From: Ardenticatenales bacterium | Lineage (GTDB): Bacteria; Chloroflexota; Anaerolineae; Ardenticatenales; Ardenticatenaceae | Direction of reading: 5' to 3' | NCBI GenBank assembly: GCA_020634795.1 | Contig: JACKAZ010000002.1 | Coordinates: forward strand, 62,001-126,000 | Length of the DNA: 64,000 nucleotides | Shown here: positions 54,934 to 63,972 of the stretch, one piece after another | Layout of the letters: every line of letters begins with the position of its first letter | Position numbering within the stretch: the first letter of the stretch is position 1 | Notes under the pieces: model-generated | Told to the model about the DNA's origin: nothing | Databases searched by the model: none | The model's input: the letters and a program-made list of their open reading frames with translations, nothing else | Position numbers and translations under genes: made by a program

Positions 54934-55550
54934 CGCCCACATTTACCATTCGACCCGCCCGCGTCGAAGAGTTGGCCGATGTGGAACGGATGGTGTTAAC
55001 CTCCTTTCCCCATCTTTTTCAGCCCCTTTTCGGTCCGCTGCCGGTCGCGCAGCAGATCGAGATCATGATGACGCTGCGCCGAACCCGTGTCGACCCGACC
55101 GCTGGGCTTTTTGTGGCGGTCGATGAGGGGGAGCAGGTGGTGGGGACGATGGCCTTTGAACATGCGGCGCTTCATACGGAAGTCACTCCCGAACGGCTGC
55201 GCGCGGTGATGTCGCTTGGCCTGCGGGCGGCGATCCGCTTTGCCTTCGTCTCCAACTTTGTGCTGATCAAGGAACGGCCCGCAGCGGACGAGTTCATCAT
55301 CCGCAGTGGGGCCGTCTTGCCCGCATGGCGGCGACATGGCGTCGCCGCGCGGCTCATCCAGCGGATCGAAGAAGAGGCGGTTGGCGAAGGCTTTCGCGAG
55401 TATGTGGGTTGGGTCGCTTCAACAAACCCCGCCTCCCAAGCGCTGATGCTTTCGAACGGCTATGCGATCGGCCGCCACAAACGCTACCTGCTGCGCGGCT
55501 GGATCGCCAATGAGCCTGCCATGATCCGCTTTTACAAGGCCGTGCCTTGA
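54930..55550 (+). CDS. GNAT-family N-acetyltransferase
   Basis: 206 residues from the ATG at 54930. The acetyl-CoA site is AWRRHGVAARLIQRIEEEA (Q/RxxGxA type) near 130-148, followed by WVASTNPASQALMLSNGY. N-terminal strand FTIRPARVEELADVERM is typical. It ends a four-gene translationally coupled run. The acceptor is unknown; the context suggests an envelope component. Confidence 0.85.
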   Translation: MTPTFTIRPARVEELADVERMVLTSFPHLFQPLFGPLPVAQQIEIMMTLRRTRVDPTAGLFVAVDEGEQVVGTMAFEHAALHTEVTPERLRAVMSLGLRAAIRFAFVSNFVLIKERPAADEFIIRSGAVLPAWRRHGVAARLIQRIEEEAVGEGFREYVGWVASTNPASQALMLSNGYAIGRHKRYLLRGWIANEPAMIRFYKAVP

Positions 55551-55616
55551 ACGGCCACTGACTTCTAGCGCGGCCCCCTAGGGCGCTGATCGTTACTTAA
55601 CGGGAAAGAACTGCTC

Positions 55617-56348
55617 GTGAACCCATCATCCGTACGCCCCCATTTGGCCTGGCTGCTGCCCGGCTTGCTGGCCCTGCTCATCGCGGCCTACATCTACCTT
55701 GCCCTGCCCCACGAACGGGAAGTCTCATCGCTGGCAATGCTGATCTTTAAGTTCGCGCCCTTCGTGCTGGCAACGATTGCGATCGCCTTCTTTCCCACTT
55801 CGCCCCGCGCGTGGTGGACCGTGCCGCTCATATTCCTGCTCTTCCTGCCCTTCTTTGGCTTCTTGGTGCCGCGCCAGCTCTACTTCATACGATTTGGCAT
55901 TCAAAGTGCCTACGAGCTGGCGCCGGGCGCCGATCAGGCCGGTCTGGAGCAAATCTTCGCGCAGTTCTATACGATCACCGCCATCCTCGTCCCTTACTTT
56001 ATTCTCACCGTCGCCTTTGCCTTCCGGATGGGGGGTGGGCGGAGTGGGCAAGTCTTGAAGATTGGCGGTTCGGGCATCCTGCTGATGCTTTCTGGGATCG
56101 AAGATATCATGTTCTTCGTGGTGAATGGCTTTTGGCCCATGCCGGAAGTGATTTCATGGGCCAGCCACATGACGGTGCGGTTGGGGCGGCCCGCCACGCG
56201 CACGGAATTCTTCATCCTATGCGCCCTCCACTTTCTGCTGATCTTCCTCCTTTGGGCGCTACCCCTCGACCGCTGGATGGCACGTTGCCGAGGCAGGGAG
56301 GCGTTGCCGGAGGGGACGCGGCTTTCCCCCAGCACCTCCCCCGAATGA
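55617..56348 (+). CDS. Multi-pass membrane protein of unknown function
   Basis: 243 residues starting with GTG at 55617 (AAAGAA nine bases upstream); no better start is in frame. Six hydrophobic helices and a highly conserved-looking loop GIEDIMFFVVNGFWPMPEVI are seen. The acidic ED-MF motif within a helix could bind metal. I do not recognise the family. It follows the acyltransferase by 66 bases and precedes an epimerase by 28, so it may belong to the same transcript. Confidence 0.7.
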   Translation: MNPSSVRPHLAWLLPGLLALLIAAYIYLALPHEREVSSLAMLIFKFAPFVLATIAIAFFPTSPRAWWTVPLIFLLFLPFFGFLVPRQLYFIRFGIQSAYELAPGADQAGLEQIFAQFYTITAILVPYFILTVAFAFRMGGGRSGQVLKIGGSGILLMLSGIEDIMFFVVNGFWPMPEVISWASHMTVRLGRPATRTEFFILCALHFLLIFLLWALPLDRWMARCRGREALPEGTRLSPSTSPE

Positions 56349-56376
56349 TACCGAACTACACACTCTAGAGAGAGGC

Positions 56377-57423
56377 ATGGCAGCACCACAACGATACTTA
56401 CTCACCGGCGGGGCGGGTTTTCTGGGCATCAATCTGGCTCGCTATCTTCTGGCGCGGGGCCATCAGGTCGTCTCGCTCGATATCGCCCCCTTCGACTATC
56501 CGGAGCGCGATCAGGTGACCGTGATCACGGGCGACATCCGGCACCGCGACAGTGTGGACCAAGCGATGGCGGGGGTTGACGGGGTTATCCACATGGCCGC
56601 CGCTTTGCCGAGGTACCGCGTCGAGGACATCTATTCGACCGACGTTGACGGGAGCCGCAACGTGCTCGCTTCGGCCCATGCCCATGGCGTGGAAAGGTTC
56701 GTCTATATCTCGACCACCGCTGTCTACGGCGTGCCAAAAGTGCAGGGCATCCCAGAAGAAGCGCCGCTGCAGGGCTTGGGCGACTATGGGATCGCGAAGG
56801 TACGGGTCGAAGCGATGTGCGAGGCGGCAAGGGGCGAGGGGCGTTGTATCTCCGTGCTGCGCCCCAAATCGTTCGTCGGTCCCGAACGGCTCGGTGTCTT
56901 TGGCCTCTTGTACGATTGGGCAAAAGATGGCAAGAATTTCCCCGTCTTGGGAAGTGGCCAAAATCGTTACCAGCTTTTGGATGTCGAAGATCTCTGCCGC
57001 GCGATCTATCTGACGCTCACCTTGCCGCAGCCGCGTGTGAATGATACCTTCAATATCGGGGCGAAGCAGTTCACCACCCTCCGTCAAGATTACCAGGCCG
57101 TGCTCGACTATGCGGGCCACGGGGGCCGTATCGTCTCGTTGCCTGCGGCGCCCGCGATCTGGCTGCTGCGCATGCTCGACCGACTGCAGCTCTCGCCGCT
57201 CTACCCGTGGGTTTACGAGACGGTGACCAAGGATTCGTTCGTCTCCATCGAAAAGGCGGAAGCGTGCTTGGGCTTCGTCCCTCACTATTCGAACCAACAG
57301 GCGTTGATCCGAAACTATCAGTGGTATCTGGACAACCTTCACACCTTCGATGGGCAAGATGGCTATTCCCATCGTGTCCCGTGGAAGCAAGGCGCCCTTT
57401 CCATCGCCAAGCTGCTCTTTTGA
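56377..57423 (+). CDS. NAD-dependent epimerase/dehydratase
   Basis: 348 residues. The extended SDR fold opens with LTGGAGFLGINLARYLLARG and has the active-site pair in STTAVYG with the YGIAKVRVE Lys (Y-x3-K). Similarity is to the nucleotide-sugar and sterol-like 3-beta-dehydrogenase branch. It probably modifies a nucleotide sugar or a lipid-linked group for the envelope cluster. Ribosome site GAGAGAGG lies before the ATG. Confidence 0.85.
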   Translation: MAAPQRYLLTGGAGFLGINLARYLLARGHQVVSLDIAPFDYPERDQVTVITGDIRHRDSVDQAMAGVDGVIHMAAALPRYRVEDIYSTDVDGSRNVLASAHAHGVERFVYISTTAVYGVPKVQGIPEEAPLQGLGDYGIAKVRVEAMCEAARGEGRCISVLRPKSFVGPERLGVFGLLYDWAKDGKNFPVLGSGQNRYQLLDVEDLCRAIYLTLTLPQPRVNDTFNIGAKQFTTLRQDYQAVLDYAGHGGRIVSLPAAPAIWLLRMLDRLQLSPLYPWVYETVTKDSFVSIEKAEACLGFVPHYSNQQALIRNYQWYLDNLHTFDGQDGYSHRVPWKQGALSIAKLLF

Positions 57424-57572
57424 ACGCAGAACGCGAAACGGTATTGCGAATGGCGCATGGCCATGGTTGGGGATCGGCTTGCGGCTTTACCCCTGTGGGC
57501 TTCCCCACGCTCCACGGACTAGAAACGCCAACACTGACATCCACACCGCCATACACCCGATACACTGAGACC

Positions 57573-58205
57573 TTGTCTACTTCCCGACCGAACCCCCTGC
57601 CCCTCTCCGCCGCCGTCTTGGCGGGGGGGGCTTCGTCGCGTATGGGGCGTGACAAATCACTGCTGATGCTGGACGGTGAACGGCTAATCGAACGGGTGGT
57701 GGGTCGCTTGGCGCAGGTGGCCGATGAGCGGTTGGTCAGCACCAATCATCCCGAACGCTACCCCTTTTTGGCCGACCGCGTCCGCTTTGTCCCCGACGAG
57801 GGGGGCACGGGGCAGGGGCCATTGGCGGGCATCGCCAGCCTCCTTGCGGCTGCCACGCACGACCGCGTTTTGATCGTGGCAACGGATATGCCCTGCCTCA
57901 ACGTGGCCCTGCTTCGTCACATGGCATCGCTGCCCACGCGGGCCGACGTGGTGATCCCGTTGCTCCGCGAGGGCGGCCACCCCGAAACCACCCATGCGAT
58001 CTACCATCGCACGGCGCTGCCCGCCATCCAGCGCCGATTGGCGGCGGGTCAACGGCGGGTCACCAGCTTCTTCGAGGATGTCACCGTGCATACGATCCGC
58101 GCCGCCGAGATCGAGCGCTTCGATCCTCACCATCGCTCGTTCGTCAACGCCAACACGCCCGCCGAGTGGGAGGCGGTGCGGGCCAATGCGGATTGTGAAG
58201 GGTGA
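57573..58205 (+). CDS. mobA: Molybdenum cofactor guanylyltransferase-like protein
   Basis: 210 residues from a TTG at 57573; an ATG at 57450 would add 41 non-conserved residues, so the start is uncertain. The nucleotidyltransferase loop AAVLAGGASSRMGRDKSLL opens the domain, followed by VATDMPCL with the metal Asp and LLREGGHPETTHAIY. It attaches GMP (or CMP) to molybdopterin. It may serve the molybdenum hydroxylase at 29.6 kb, although hydroxylases of that type often use the cytidine form. It lacks neighbours of the moa/moe set. Confidence 0.82.
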   Translation: MSTSRPNPLPLSAAVLAGGASSRMGRDKSLLMLDGERLIERVVGRLAQVADERLVSTNHPERYPFLADRVRFVPDEGGTGQGPLAGIASLLAAATHDRVLIVATDMPCLNVALLRHMASLPTRADVVIPLLREGGHPETTHAIYHRTALPAIQRRLAAGQRRVTSFFEDVTVHTIRAAEIERFDPHHRSFVNANTPAEWEAVRANADCEG

Positions 58206-58342
58206 ATCGAAGGACGCATCCTGAAGAAGACTCAATTTTTCCTGCTTCCCCACCCCCCTTGATCCTTTCCCAGGTGACCCGAAAAAGGCAACGGATCGCT
58301 GAGCGCTGGGCTGACGCTGCCCTGGCTCGAACGGCCCCCCGT

Positions 58343-58370
58343 TTGCACGGGCCGCGCCCCGCTCTATACT
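58343..58370 (+). promoter_or_regulatory. Putative asd promoter
   Basis: TTGCAC (58343-58348), a 16-base spacer and TATACT (58365-58370) would start a transcript about 70 bases before the asd ATG. The -35 box is only a half match. Confidence 0.4.
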
Positions 58371-58395
58371 TCTGCCACAACCAACGGCACAGACG

Positions 58396-58428
58396 CCGCC
58401 CTTCGTTTGCGTGGGGCGGTCTTTTTTT
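58396..58428 (+). terminator. Hairpin with T-run in asd leader (possible attenuator)
   Basis: CCGCCC pairs with GGGCGG around a 12-base loop and is followed by CTTTTTTT. The seven T end 17 bases before the asd start codon. It either terminates upstream transcription or attenuates the asd transcript itself. Confidence 0.6.
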
Positions 58429-58445
58429 CCAGAGAGGGAATCATA

Positions 58446-59522
58446 ATGAGCAAAATTGCGGTGGGCGTGTTGGGGGCGACGGGCTTGGTGGGACAACGCC
58501 TTCTGCGTCGCTTGGCCGATCATCCGTGGTTCGAAGTCACCGCGCTGAGCGGCTCTGAACGGAGCGTGGGACGTCGGTATGGCGAGGCCGTGCGCTGGCG
58601 GCTGCCGGGCGATCCGCCGCCCGCCATCGCGGATCTCGTGGTGCAACCGACCGCGCCGGGCCTCGATGCGGCGTTGCTCTTCTCCGCATTGCCCAAAGCG
58701 GTGGCGCGCGAGGTGGAACCGACGCTGGCCCAAGCGGGCTACATCGTTTCCAGCAATGCCAGCGCCTTCCGCGCCACCGATGATGTGCCGCTGATCCTCC
58801 CCGATGTCAACCCGGCGCATCTGGCCCTGGTCGAAACGCAGCGCCAGCAGCGGGGCTGGCAGGGCTTCATCGTCACCAACGCCAACTGTGTGGCGATTCC
58901 GGTCACGCTTTCGCTCAAGCCGTTGTACGACCGCTTCGGCATCGACAAGCTCTTCCTCGTCTCGATGCAAGCGATCTCTGGCGCGGGCTATCCGGGGGTC
59001 GCCTCGCTCGACATCGTCGACAATGTGATCCCCTACATCGGCGGCGAAGAGGAGAAGATCGAGATCGAGCCGCGCAAGATGCTGGGTACGCTTGGCGACG
59101 GGCAGATCGACCATGCCGAGTTCCCCGTGAGCGCCCATGCCAACCGCGTCGCCAGCCGCGACGGCCACATGGTCTGTGTCAGCGTGGCGCTCAAGCAGCC
59201 CGCTACGCCAGAGGAGGTCGTTGCCGCGATGCGCGACTATCGGGGGCTGCCGCAGCAGCTCGGGCTGCCGAGCGCCGCGCCGCAACCGATCCTCGTCCGC
59301 GACGAACCGGATCGACCACAGCCGATCCGCGACCGCGACGCCGCAGGCGGCATGGCCGTAACGGTGGGGCGGGTGCGCGACTGCCCCCTACTCGACATAA
59401 AATACGTGGTGCTGGGCCATAACACGGAATATGGGGCGGCAGGGGCGGCGCTGCTCAACGGCGAATTGTTGGCGGCGCAGGGCTATCTGGGGGCGTCGGT
59501 TGAGGAGTTGCTATCGGGATGA
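58446..59522 (+). CDS. asd: Aspartate-semialdehyde dehydrogenase
   Basis: 358 residues from the ATG at 58446, with GAGAGGG upstream. The NADP site is VGVLGATGLVGQRLL, the active-site Cys is in NANCVAIPVTLSL near 136, and the catalytic His is in VSAHANRVASRDGH. The sequence fits the archaeal/eukaryote-like asd branch. It reduces aspartyl phosphate, feeding lysine, threonine and methionine synthesis. Its leader contains a hairpin with a T-run, so expression may be attenuated. Confidence 0.92.
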   Translation: MSKIAVGVLGATGLVGQRLLRRLADHPWFEVTALSGSERSVGRRYGEAVRWRLPGDPPPAIADLVVQPTAPGLDAALLFSALPKAVAREVEPTLAQAGYIVSSNASAFRATDDVPLILPDVNPAHLALVETQRQQRGWQGFIVTNANCVAIPVTLSLKPLYDRFGIDKLFLVSMQAISGAGYPGVASLDIVDNVIPYIGGEEEKIEIEPRKMLGTLGDGQIDHAEFPVSAHANRVASRDGHMVCVSVALKQPATPEEVVAAMRDYRGLPQQLGLPSAAPQPILVRDEPDRPQPIRDRDAAGGMAVTVGRVRDCPLLDIKYVVLGHNTEYGAAGAALLNGELLAAQGYLGASVEELLSG

Positions 59523-59851
59523 GGAGGGGAGATGGTGTGGAGAATGGAGCCGTCATGCGCGACGGGGCACCACGGAGAATGAAAGTGGCGCGTGACGCTG
59601 TGGGGGTGTATGGGTGTGAGGGTGAACGGCCTAGCAAAGCCGTGAATAATCAGGGAAATGCTGGGCCCCCATGCACCATGCCCCATGCACCACACCATGG
59701 CCGCTACAATTGATACAGAAATGGCGCGTCGACGCCCGCAAACGGGCCTATTTTCAGGGCAGAATGGAGAATGGAGAATGGATACAACGCGAGTTCCATC
59801 TTTTTCCCTGCTCCATCCACCATGCCTGGCCGCCGTGGGGCGCGATAGCAG
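59523..59851. repeat. Composite intergenic repeat region
   Basis: 329 bases without a gene. The segment 59566-59650 parallels 26319-26385 (CCACGGAG(G/A)ATGAAAGT and GGCCT(G/A)GCAAAGC). It also holds CCATGCACCATGCCCCATGC near 59670, the TTTTCAGGGCAGAATGGAGA word at 59751 and a GAGAATGGAGAATGG run. Confidence 0.75.
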
Positions 59852-60295
59852 ATGAAGGGTGGAATCTTTCAGCTTCCCCGCGCTATTGCGGAGGGGATGA
59901 TCGCGCAGGCGCAGGCAGGCTGGCCGGAGGAGATTTGCGGCTTGCTGGCGGCGGATGGCACGGGGAGGGTGGTGGAATGGTTGCCCGTGCCCAACGTGGC
60001 AGCGGATAAGCAGATCACCTACCGCATGGCACCCATGCACCAGTTGTTGGCCTTCGAGCGGATGGACGAAGAAGGTTGGACGCTCGCCGCGATCTACCAC
60101 AGCCACCCCCAGTCGGCGGCCTATCCTTCACCGAAGGATCGCCACGATGCCTTCGACCCCTACGATGGGGTGCCGCTCTACCCCGGAACTCCTTACCTCA
60201 TCCTCTCGCTCGCCGACCGCGACGCACCCGCCATCCGCGCCTTTCTGCTCCCCACCCGCGACGAGGTGGTGGAGATGAGGGTGGAGATCGTCTGA
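59852..60295 (+). CDS. JAMM/M67-family metalloprotease
   Basis: 147 residues. The JAMM motif is complete: the Glu in WPEEICGLL and YHSHPQSAAYPSPKD (H-x-H-x7-S-x2-D). The length fits the stand-alone bacterial Mec/JAB group, which removes a sulphur-carrier or ubiquitin-like tail or cleaves a small substrate. No ThiS/MoaD-like gene is adjacent. The stop lies three bases from that of the convergent RNase Z gene. Confidence 0.88.
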   Translation: MKGGIFQLPRAIAEGMIAQAQAGWPEEICGLLAADGTGRVVEWLPVPNVAADKQITYRMAPMHQLLAFERMDEEGWTLAAIYHSHPQSAAYPSPKDRHDAFDPYDGVPLYPGTPYLILSLADRDAPAIRAFLLPTRDEVVEMRVEIV

Positions 60296-60298
60296 TCG

Positions 60299-61237
60299 TC
60301 AGCCGCTTCGCGGCGGCTGCTTGCTCACAGTTACTCGCTCCAGATCATCGACGACCCGCGTGCGGGGGAAGAGTCGTCGCGCTTCGGCCTCCAGTTCGTT
60401 CCCCCGGTAGCGGCGGGAGATGTGGTTGAGGTAGAGCGCCCCGACCCCCGCCTCCGACGCCAATTGCGCCGCCATGCTGGCCGTGATGTGGCCGTGGCTG
60501 GCGACTTCGTCCGCCTGCTGCTCGGAGTAGGTCGATTCGATCACCAGCCCGTCTGCCCCCTGAACATACGGACGAATCGGATCAAGCCGATCCACATCCC
60601 CGACGTAGACCAGTTTCGCGCCCAGCTCCGTCTCGCCCAAAACCTCCTCCGGCTGCACCACCCGCCCATCGGCCAGAGTGACGGCCTCGCCCGCCACCAA
60701 CCGGCTCCGTTCGGGGCCGAATGGGACGGCCAGCGCCTCGGCTCGGTCGTTCAGGAAGGGGCGGCGCGACGGCTCCTCGAACACGAAGCCCCACGAATCC
60801 GAAGCGCGGTGCGGCACGGGGAAGGCGCTCACGCTGAGGTGGGGAAACGTCAAAAAGCGCCCTGCTTTTAGCGGCTGGAAGTCGATCCAAATCGAGTTGT
60901 TCCGCTTGCCGCGCAGCACCACCCCCAACAACAGGTCGCGCACCCGCTGCAAGCTCTCCGCACCCGCATAGATCGTCAGCGACCCAGCCTCGATCTCCCA
61001 ACTGTTCAGCGTCGAGATTAGCCCCGCCAAGCCGAGGATATGATCGAGGTGGGCGTGGGTGATCAAGATGTGGCGCAGGTTGCGGAAGCCCGCCCCGCTG
61101 GCCAACAGTTGGCGCTGTGTCCCTTCGCCCGCATCGATCAGGAAGCGCAGATCACGGTGCAGCAGCAACGTCGAACTGACATTGCGATGCACCGAGGGGG
61201 CGCTGGCCGAAGTGCCGAGGAAGATGAGTTCGAACAT
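60299..61237 (-). CDS. rnz: Ribonuclease Z
   Basis: 312 residues. The metallo-beta-lactamase motif is THAHLDHILGLAGL, and further ligands are in VPHRASDSWGF, VYVGDVDR and YLNHISRRY. The short tRNase Z form matures tRNA 3' ends. The start codon at 61237 has no Shine-Dalgarno: a 9-bp GAGTTTTGT array begins two bases upstream of it, so translation start may depend on something else. Confidence 0.9.
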   Translation of the reverse strand: MFELIFLGTSASAPSVHRNVSSTLLLHRDLRFLIDAGEGTQRQLLASGAGFRNLRHILITHAHLDHILGLAGLISTLNSWEIEAGSLTIYAGAESLQRVRDLLLGVVLRGKRNNSIWIDFQPLKAGRFLTFPHLSVSAFPVPHRASDSWGFVFEEPSRRPFLNDRAEALAVPFGPERSRLVAGEAVTLADGRVVQPEEVLGETELGAKLVYVGDVDRLDPIRPYVQGADGLVIESTYSEQQADEVASHGHITASMAAQLASEAGVGALYLNHISRRYRGNELEAEARRLFPRTRVVDDLERVTVSKQPPRSG

Positions 61238-61238
61238 C

Positions 61239-61288
61239 GAGTTTTGTGAGTTTTATGAGTTTTGTGAGTTTTATGAGTTTTATGAGTT
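61239..61288. repeat. 9-bp minisatellite (GAGTTTTGT/GAGTTTTAT)n before rnz
   Basis: Five and a half copies directly abut the rnz start codon, of the same unit as 9506-9609. The rest of the gap to 61411 carries CCATGCGCCATGCGCCATGC at 61329. Confidence 0.9.
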
Positions 61289-61411
61289 GGGAGTTCAAGA
61301 GTCTTGGACTGTTGCACTAGCCATGTGTCCATGCGCCATGCGCCATGCTCGATGCCTTCAAGGTGTGCGTTACCCAAACGGGGAACCACCATCGTACACA
61401 GACTACGACCC

Positions 61412-61903
61412 CTACGGCACCGCAGTGAGCAGCCCGGTCAGGGCCAAGACGGCGAGGCACACAACAAGGTTCAGCCACGCGACGACGCGGAAGCGACCCG
61501 CGAGGGCGTCCAGGTTATTCACCTTGCCCAATGCGTCGCGGCGCACGGCCAAGCGCAGAGCTGGGCTGAGCTGATGGCCGAGGAGGACCATCAGCCCGAT
61601 ATTGACGAGCACCACCAGATGCTTCGCCAGCATCAACAGACTCCACGTCCCCCCGATCGCCAAGAAGCCCTCGTAATTGGCGTTCGCGCTCATCTGCAGC
61701 ATCCCCGTCGCCCAGAGCAGCAGCGCCGCCCCGTAGGCCACCGAGATTCGGCGTAGCAGGCCGCCGCGCCAATCCCCTTCTTGATGGGCCGCTGCGACGT
61801 GGGGCGAGACGACTAGGGGCAGCAGCACCCCCCACCCGATCCAGACAACGGTCGCGATCAGGTGAAAGCTGTTCGAGAGGCCAATCAGCCAGAAGTTGGA
61901 CAT
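61412..61903 (-). CDS. CopD-like four-helix membrane protein
   Basis: 163 residues with four membrane helices. A His and Trp-rich first helix (NSFHLIATVVWIGWGVLLPL) and a second His in LAKHLVVLVNIGLMVLLGHQ match the CopD/DUF-type family, in which paired histidines bind copper or haem. Its role is likely membrane metal or haem handling; no Cop genes are adjacent. It faces away from aspS in a repeat-rich spacer. Confidence 0.7.
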   Translation of the reverse strand: MSNFWLIGLSNSFHLIATVVWIGWGVLLPLVVSPHVAAAHQEGDWRGGLLRRISVAYGAALLLWATGMLQMSANANYEGFLAIGGTWSLLMLAKHLVVLVNIGLMVLLGHQLSPALRLAVRRDALGKVNNLDALAGRFRVVAWLNLVVCLAVLALTGLLTAVP

Positions 61904-62152
61904 GGGTGCGGGTCTTTTGGGTCAGATTGTGGTGTGGAGCTGTAGCTGCTTGATCGTTGTGGCGAATGGCGAATGGGGTGATGGGACTCTCTCTTTGAAC
62001 GCTTGTCTCTCACTGCTCGGATAGGCTTCGGAGGCGCTACGGGCGGAGCATGAACGTAGCGCCTGCGATCTGTGGGTGTAAGGCCTAGCCAAGCATCGAA
62101 AGATCAAGGGAACGGCTAGGCTCCCATGCCCCATGCACCACGCTCAAACGCT
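61904..62152. repeat. Intergenic repeat region
   Basis: GGCGAATGGCGAATGG at 61962, a GTGGGTGTAAGGCCTAGCCAA segment near 62072 like those at 26 and 59 kb, and CCATGCCCCATGCACCACGC at 62124. No gene. Confidence 0.65.
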
Positions 62153-63940
62153 TCAACGCTTAACCGCTTTACCCGCAAGGGCGATGTGGAGATCGGCGAG
62201 CTGCTGCTCGTCGACGTGGCTGGGTGCGGCGGTCATCAGGTCGGTGCCTGCGGCGGTCTTCGGGAAGGCGATCACCTCGCGGATGTTCGGCTCGCCCGCG
62301 TAGAGCATCACGACACGGTCGATCCCCCACGCTATACCGCCGTGCGGGGGCGCGCCATATTCAAACGCTTCCAGCATGTGGCCGAACTGTGTCTGCTGAT
62401 GGGTGTCGTCGATGTTGAGCAGATCGAACATCTTGCGTTGTACCTCGCGATTGTGGATTCGGATCGAACCCCCAGCCAATTCCCATCCGTTGGCCACCAA
62501 ATCATAGGCTTTGGCCCGCACCGCACCCGGATCGCTCGTCATTTTCTCCAAATCCTCATCCTGCGGCGAGGTAAAGGGGTGGTGCATCGCGTCCCAACGG
62601 GCTTGCTCCTCGTTCCACTCCACCAGCGGGAAGTTGAGGATCCACGCATAGGCGAAGACCTCTGGGTCGCGCAGCCCCAGCCGCTCGCCCAACTCCAACC
62701 GCAGCCGCCCCAGCACCGCCGAGACTGTCTCGAAGCGGTCGGCCCCGAAGAGCAGCAGGTCGCCGCCTTCCGCACCACTGGCGTCCAAGATGGCGCGGCT
62801 TTCTTCGTCGGAGAGGAACTTGCTGATGCCGCCGCTCAACGTGGCGGTGGTGGCGTCATCCACCTTGGCCCACGCCAGCCCCTTCGCGCCAAGATCTTTG
62901 GCGATCGCCTCCAACTCGTCGATCTGCTTGCGCGAATAATCGGCTAGGCCCGGGCCGACCAGCAGCTTGACCACGCCGCCTTCGGCCAACGCACCGCTGA
63001 AAACACGGAAGGTCGAATGGGCGACGATTTCGCTGAGATCGACCAACGCCATCTCAAAACGCAGGTCGGGTTTGTCCGAGCCGTAGCGTGCCATCGCCTC
63101 GTCGTAGCTGAGGCGGGGGAAGGGCGTTTGCAAGAAGCGTTTCTCCGGCATCACCTCGTGGACCAAGTCGATAGTCAGTTGCTCGTTCAGCGCCAAGATA
63201 TCCTCGGTATCGACGAAGCTCATCTCGAGGTCGAGTTGCGTGAACTCAGGCTGCCGGTCGCCGCGCAGATCTTCGTCACGGAAGCAGCGGGCAATCTGAA
63301 AATAGCGATCCATCCCACTGACCATCAGCAACTGCTTGAGCTGCTGCGGCGATTGGGGCAGCGCGTAAAAGCGGCTGGGGTGGAGCCGACTGGGAACCAA
63401 GAAGTCGCGCGCCCCTTCGGGCGTCGATTTGATGAGGATCGGCGTCTCGATCTCGACGAAGTTCTGCTCGTCCAGCCAGCGGCGGATGAAGGCCACCACC
63501 TTGTGGCGCAGCACCATGTTCTGTTGCAGGCGGGCGCGGCGCAGGTCTAGGTAGCGGTACTTCAGCCGCAGTTCTTCGCTGACCGGCGCTTCATCGTTGA
63601 GTGTGAAGGGCGGGGTACGGGCCGGATTCAGCACCTTCGCCTCGTCGACCAACAGCTCAATCGCGCCCGTGTCGAGCGTCTCGTTGGTCATATCGTCGGG
63701 CCGCTTCCTGACCGTCCCTTTTACCTGTACCACATATTCGCCGCGCAACGATTCGCCGACCGCGTGTGCCGCCGCTGAGTGATCCGGATTGAAGACCGCT
63801 TGGGTCACGCCGTACCGGTCGCGGATATCCACAAAAATCAGATTGCCATGATCGCGGCGACGGTTGACCCAGCCCGCCAACACGACCGATTCCCCCTCAT
63901 TCTCGGCGCGCAGTTCCCCCGCCGTATGTGTCCGTAACAT
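62153..63940 (-). CDS. aspS: Aspartyl-tRNA synthetase
   Basis: 595 residues from the ATG at 63940, chosen because [10 protein letters not shown] matches the usual N-terminus; an upstream ATG at 63961 adds seven residues. The OB-fold anticodon domain is followed by the class II catalytic core, with motif 2 [20 protein letters not shown] and motif 3 [16 protein letters not shown]-type insertion domain lies between. The bacterial form charges tRNA-Asp with aspartate. It is complete in the window. Confidence 0.95.
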   Translation of the reverse strand: MLRTHTAGELRAENEGESVVLAGWVNRRRDHGNLIFVDIRDRYGVTQAVFNPDHSAAAHAVGESLRGEYVVQVKGTVRKRPDDMTNETLDTGAIELLVDEAKVLNPARTPPFTLNDEAPVSEELRLKYRYLDLRRARLQQNMVLRHKVVAFIRRWLDEQNFVEIETPILIKSTPEGARDFLVPSRLHPSRFYALPQSPQQLKQLLMVSGMDRYFQIARCFRDEDLRGDRQPEFTQLDLEMSFVDTEDILALNEQLTIDLVHEVMPEKRFLQTPFPRLSYDEAMARYGSDKPDLRFEMALVDLSEIVAHSTFRVFSGALAEGGVVKLLVGPGLADYSRKQIDELEAIAKDLGAKGLAWAKVDDATTATLSGGISKFLSDEESRAILDASGAEGGDLLLFGADRFETVSAVLGRLRLELGERLGLRDPEVFAYAWILNFPLVEWNEEQARWDAMHHPFTSPQDEDLEKMTSDPGAVRAKAYDLVANGWELAGGSIRIHNREVQRKMFDLLNIDDTHQQTQFGHMLEAFEYGAPPHGGIAWGIDRVVMLYAGEPNIREVIAFPKTAAGTDLMTAAPSHVDEQQLADLHIALAGKAVKR

Positions 63941-63972
63941 ATCGATCCCTTTTTCCTTCACCCTTTTGGCAT

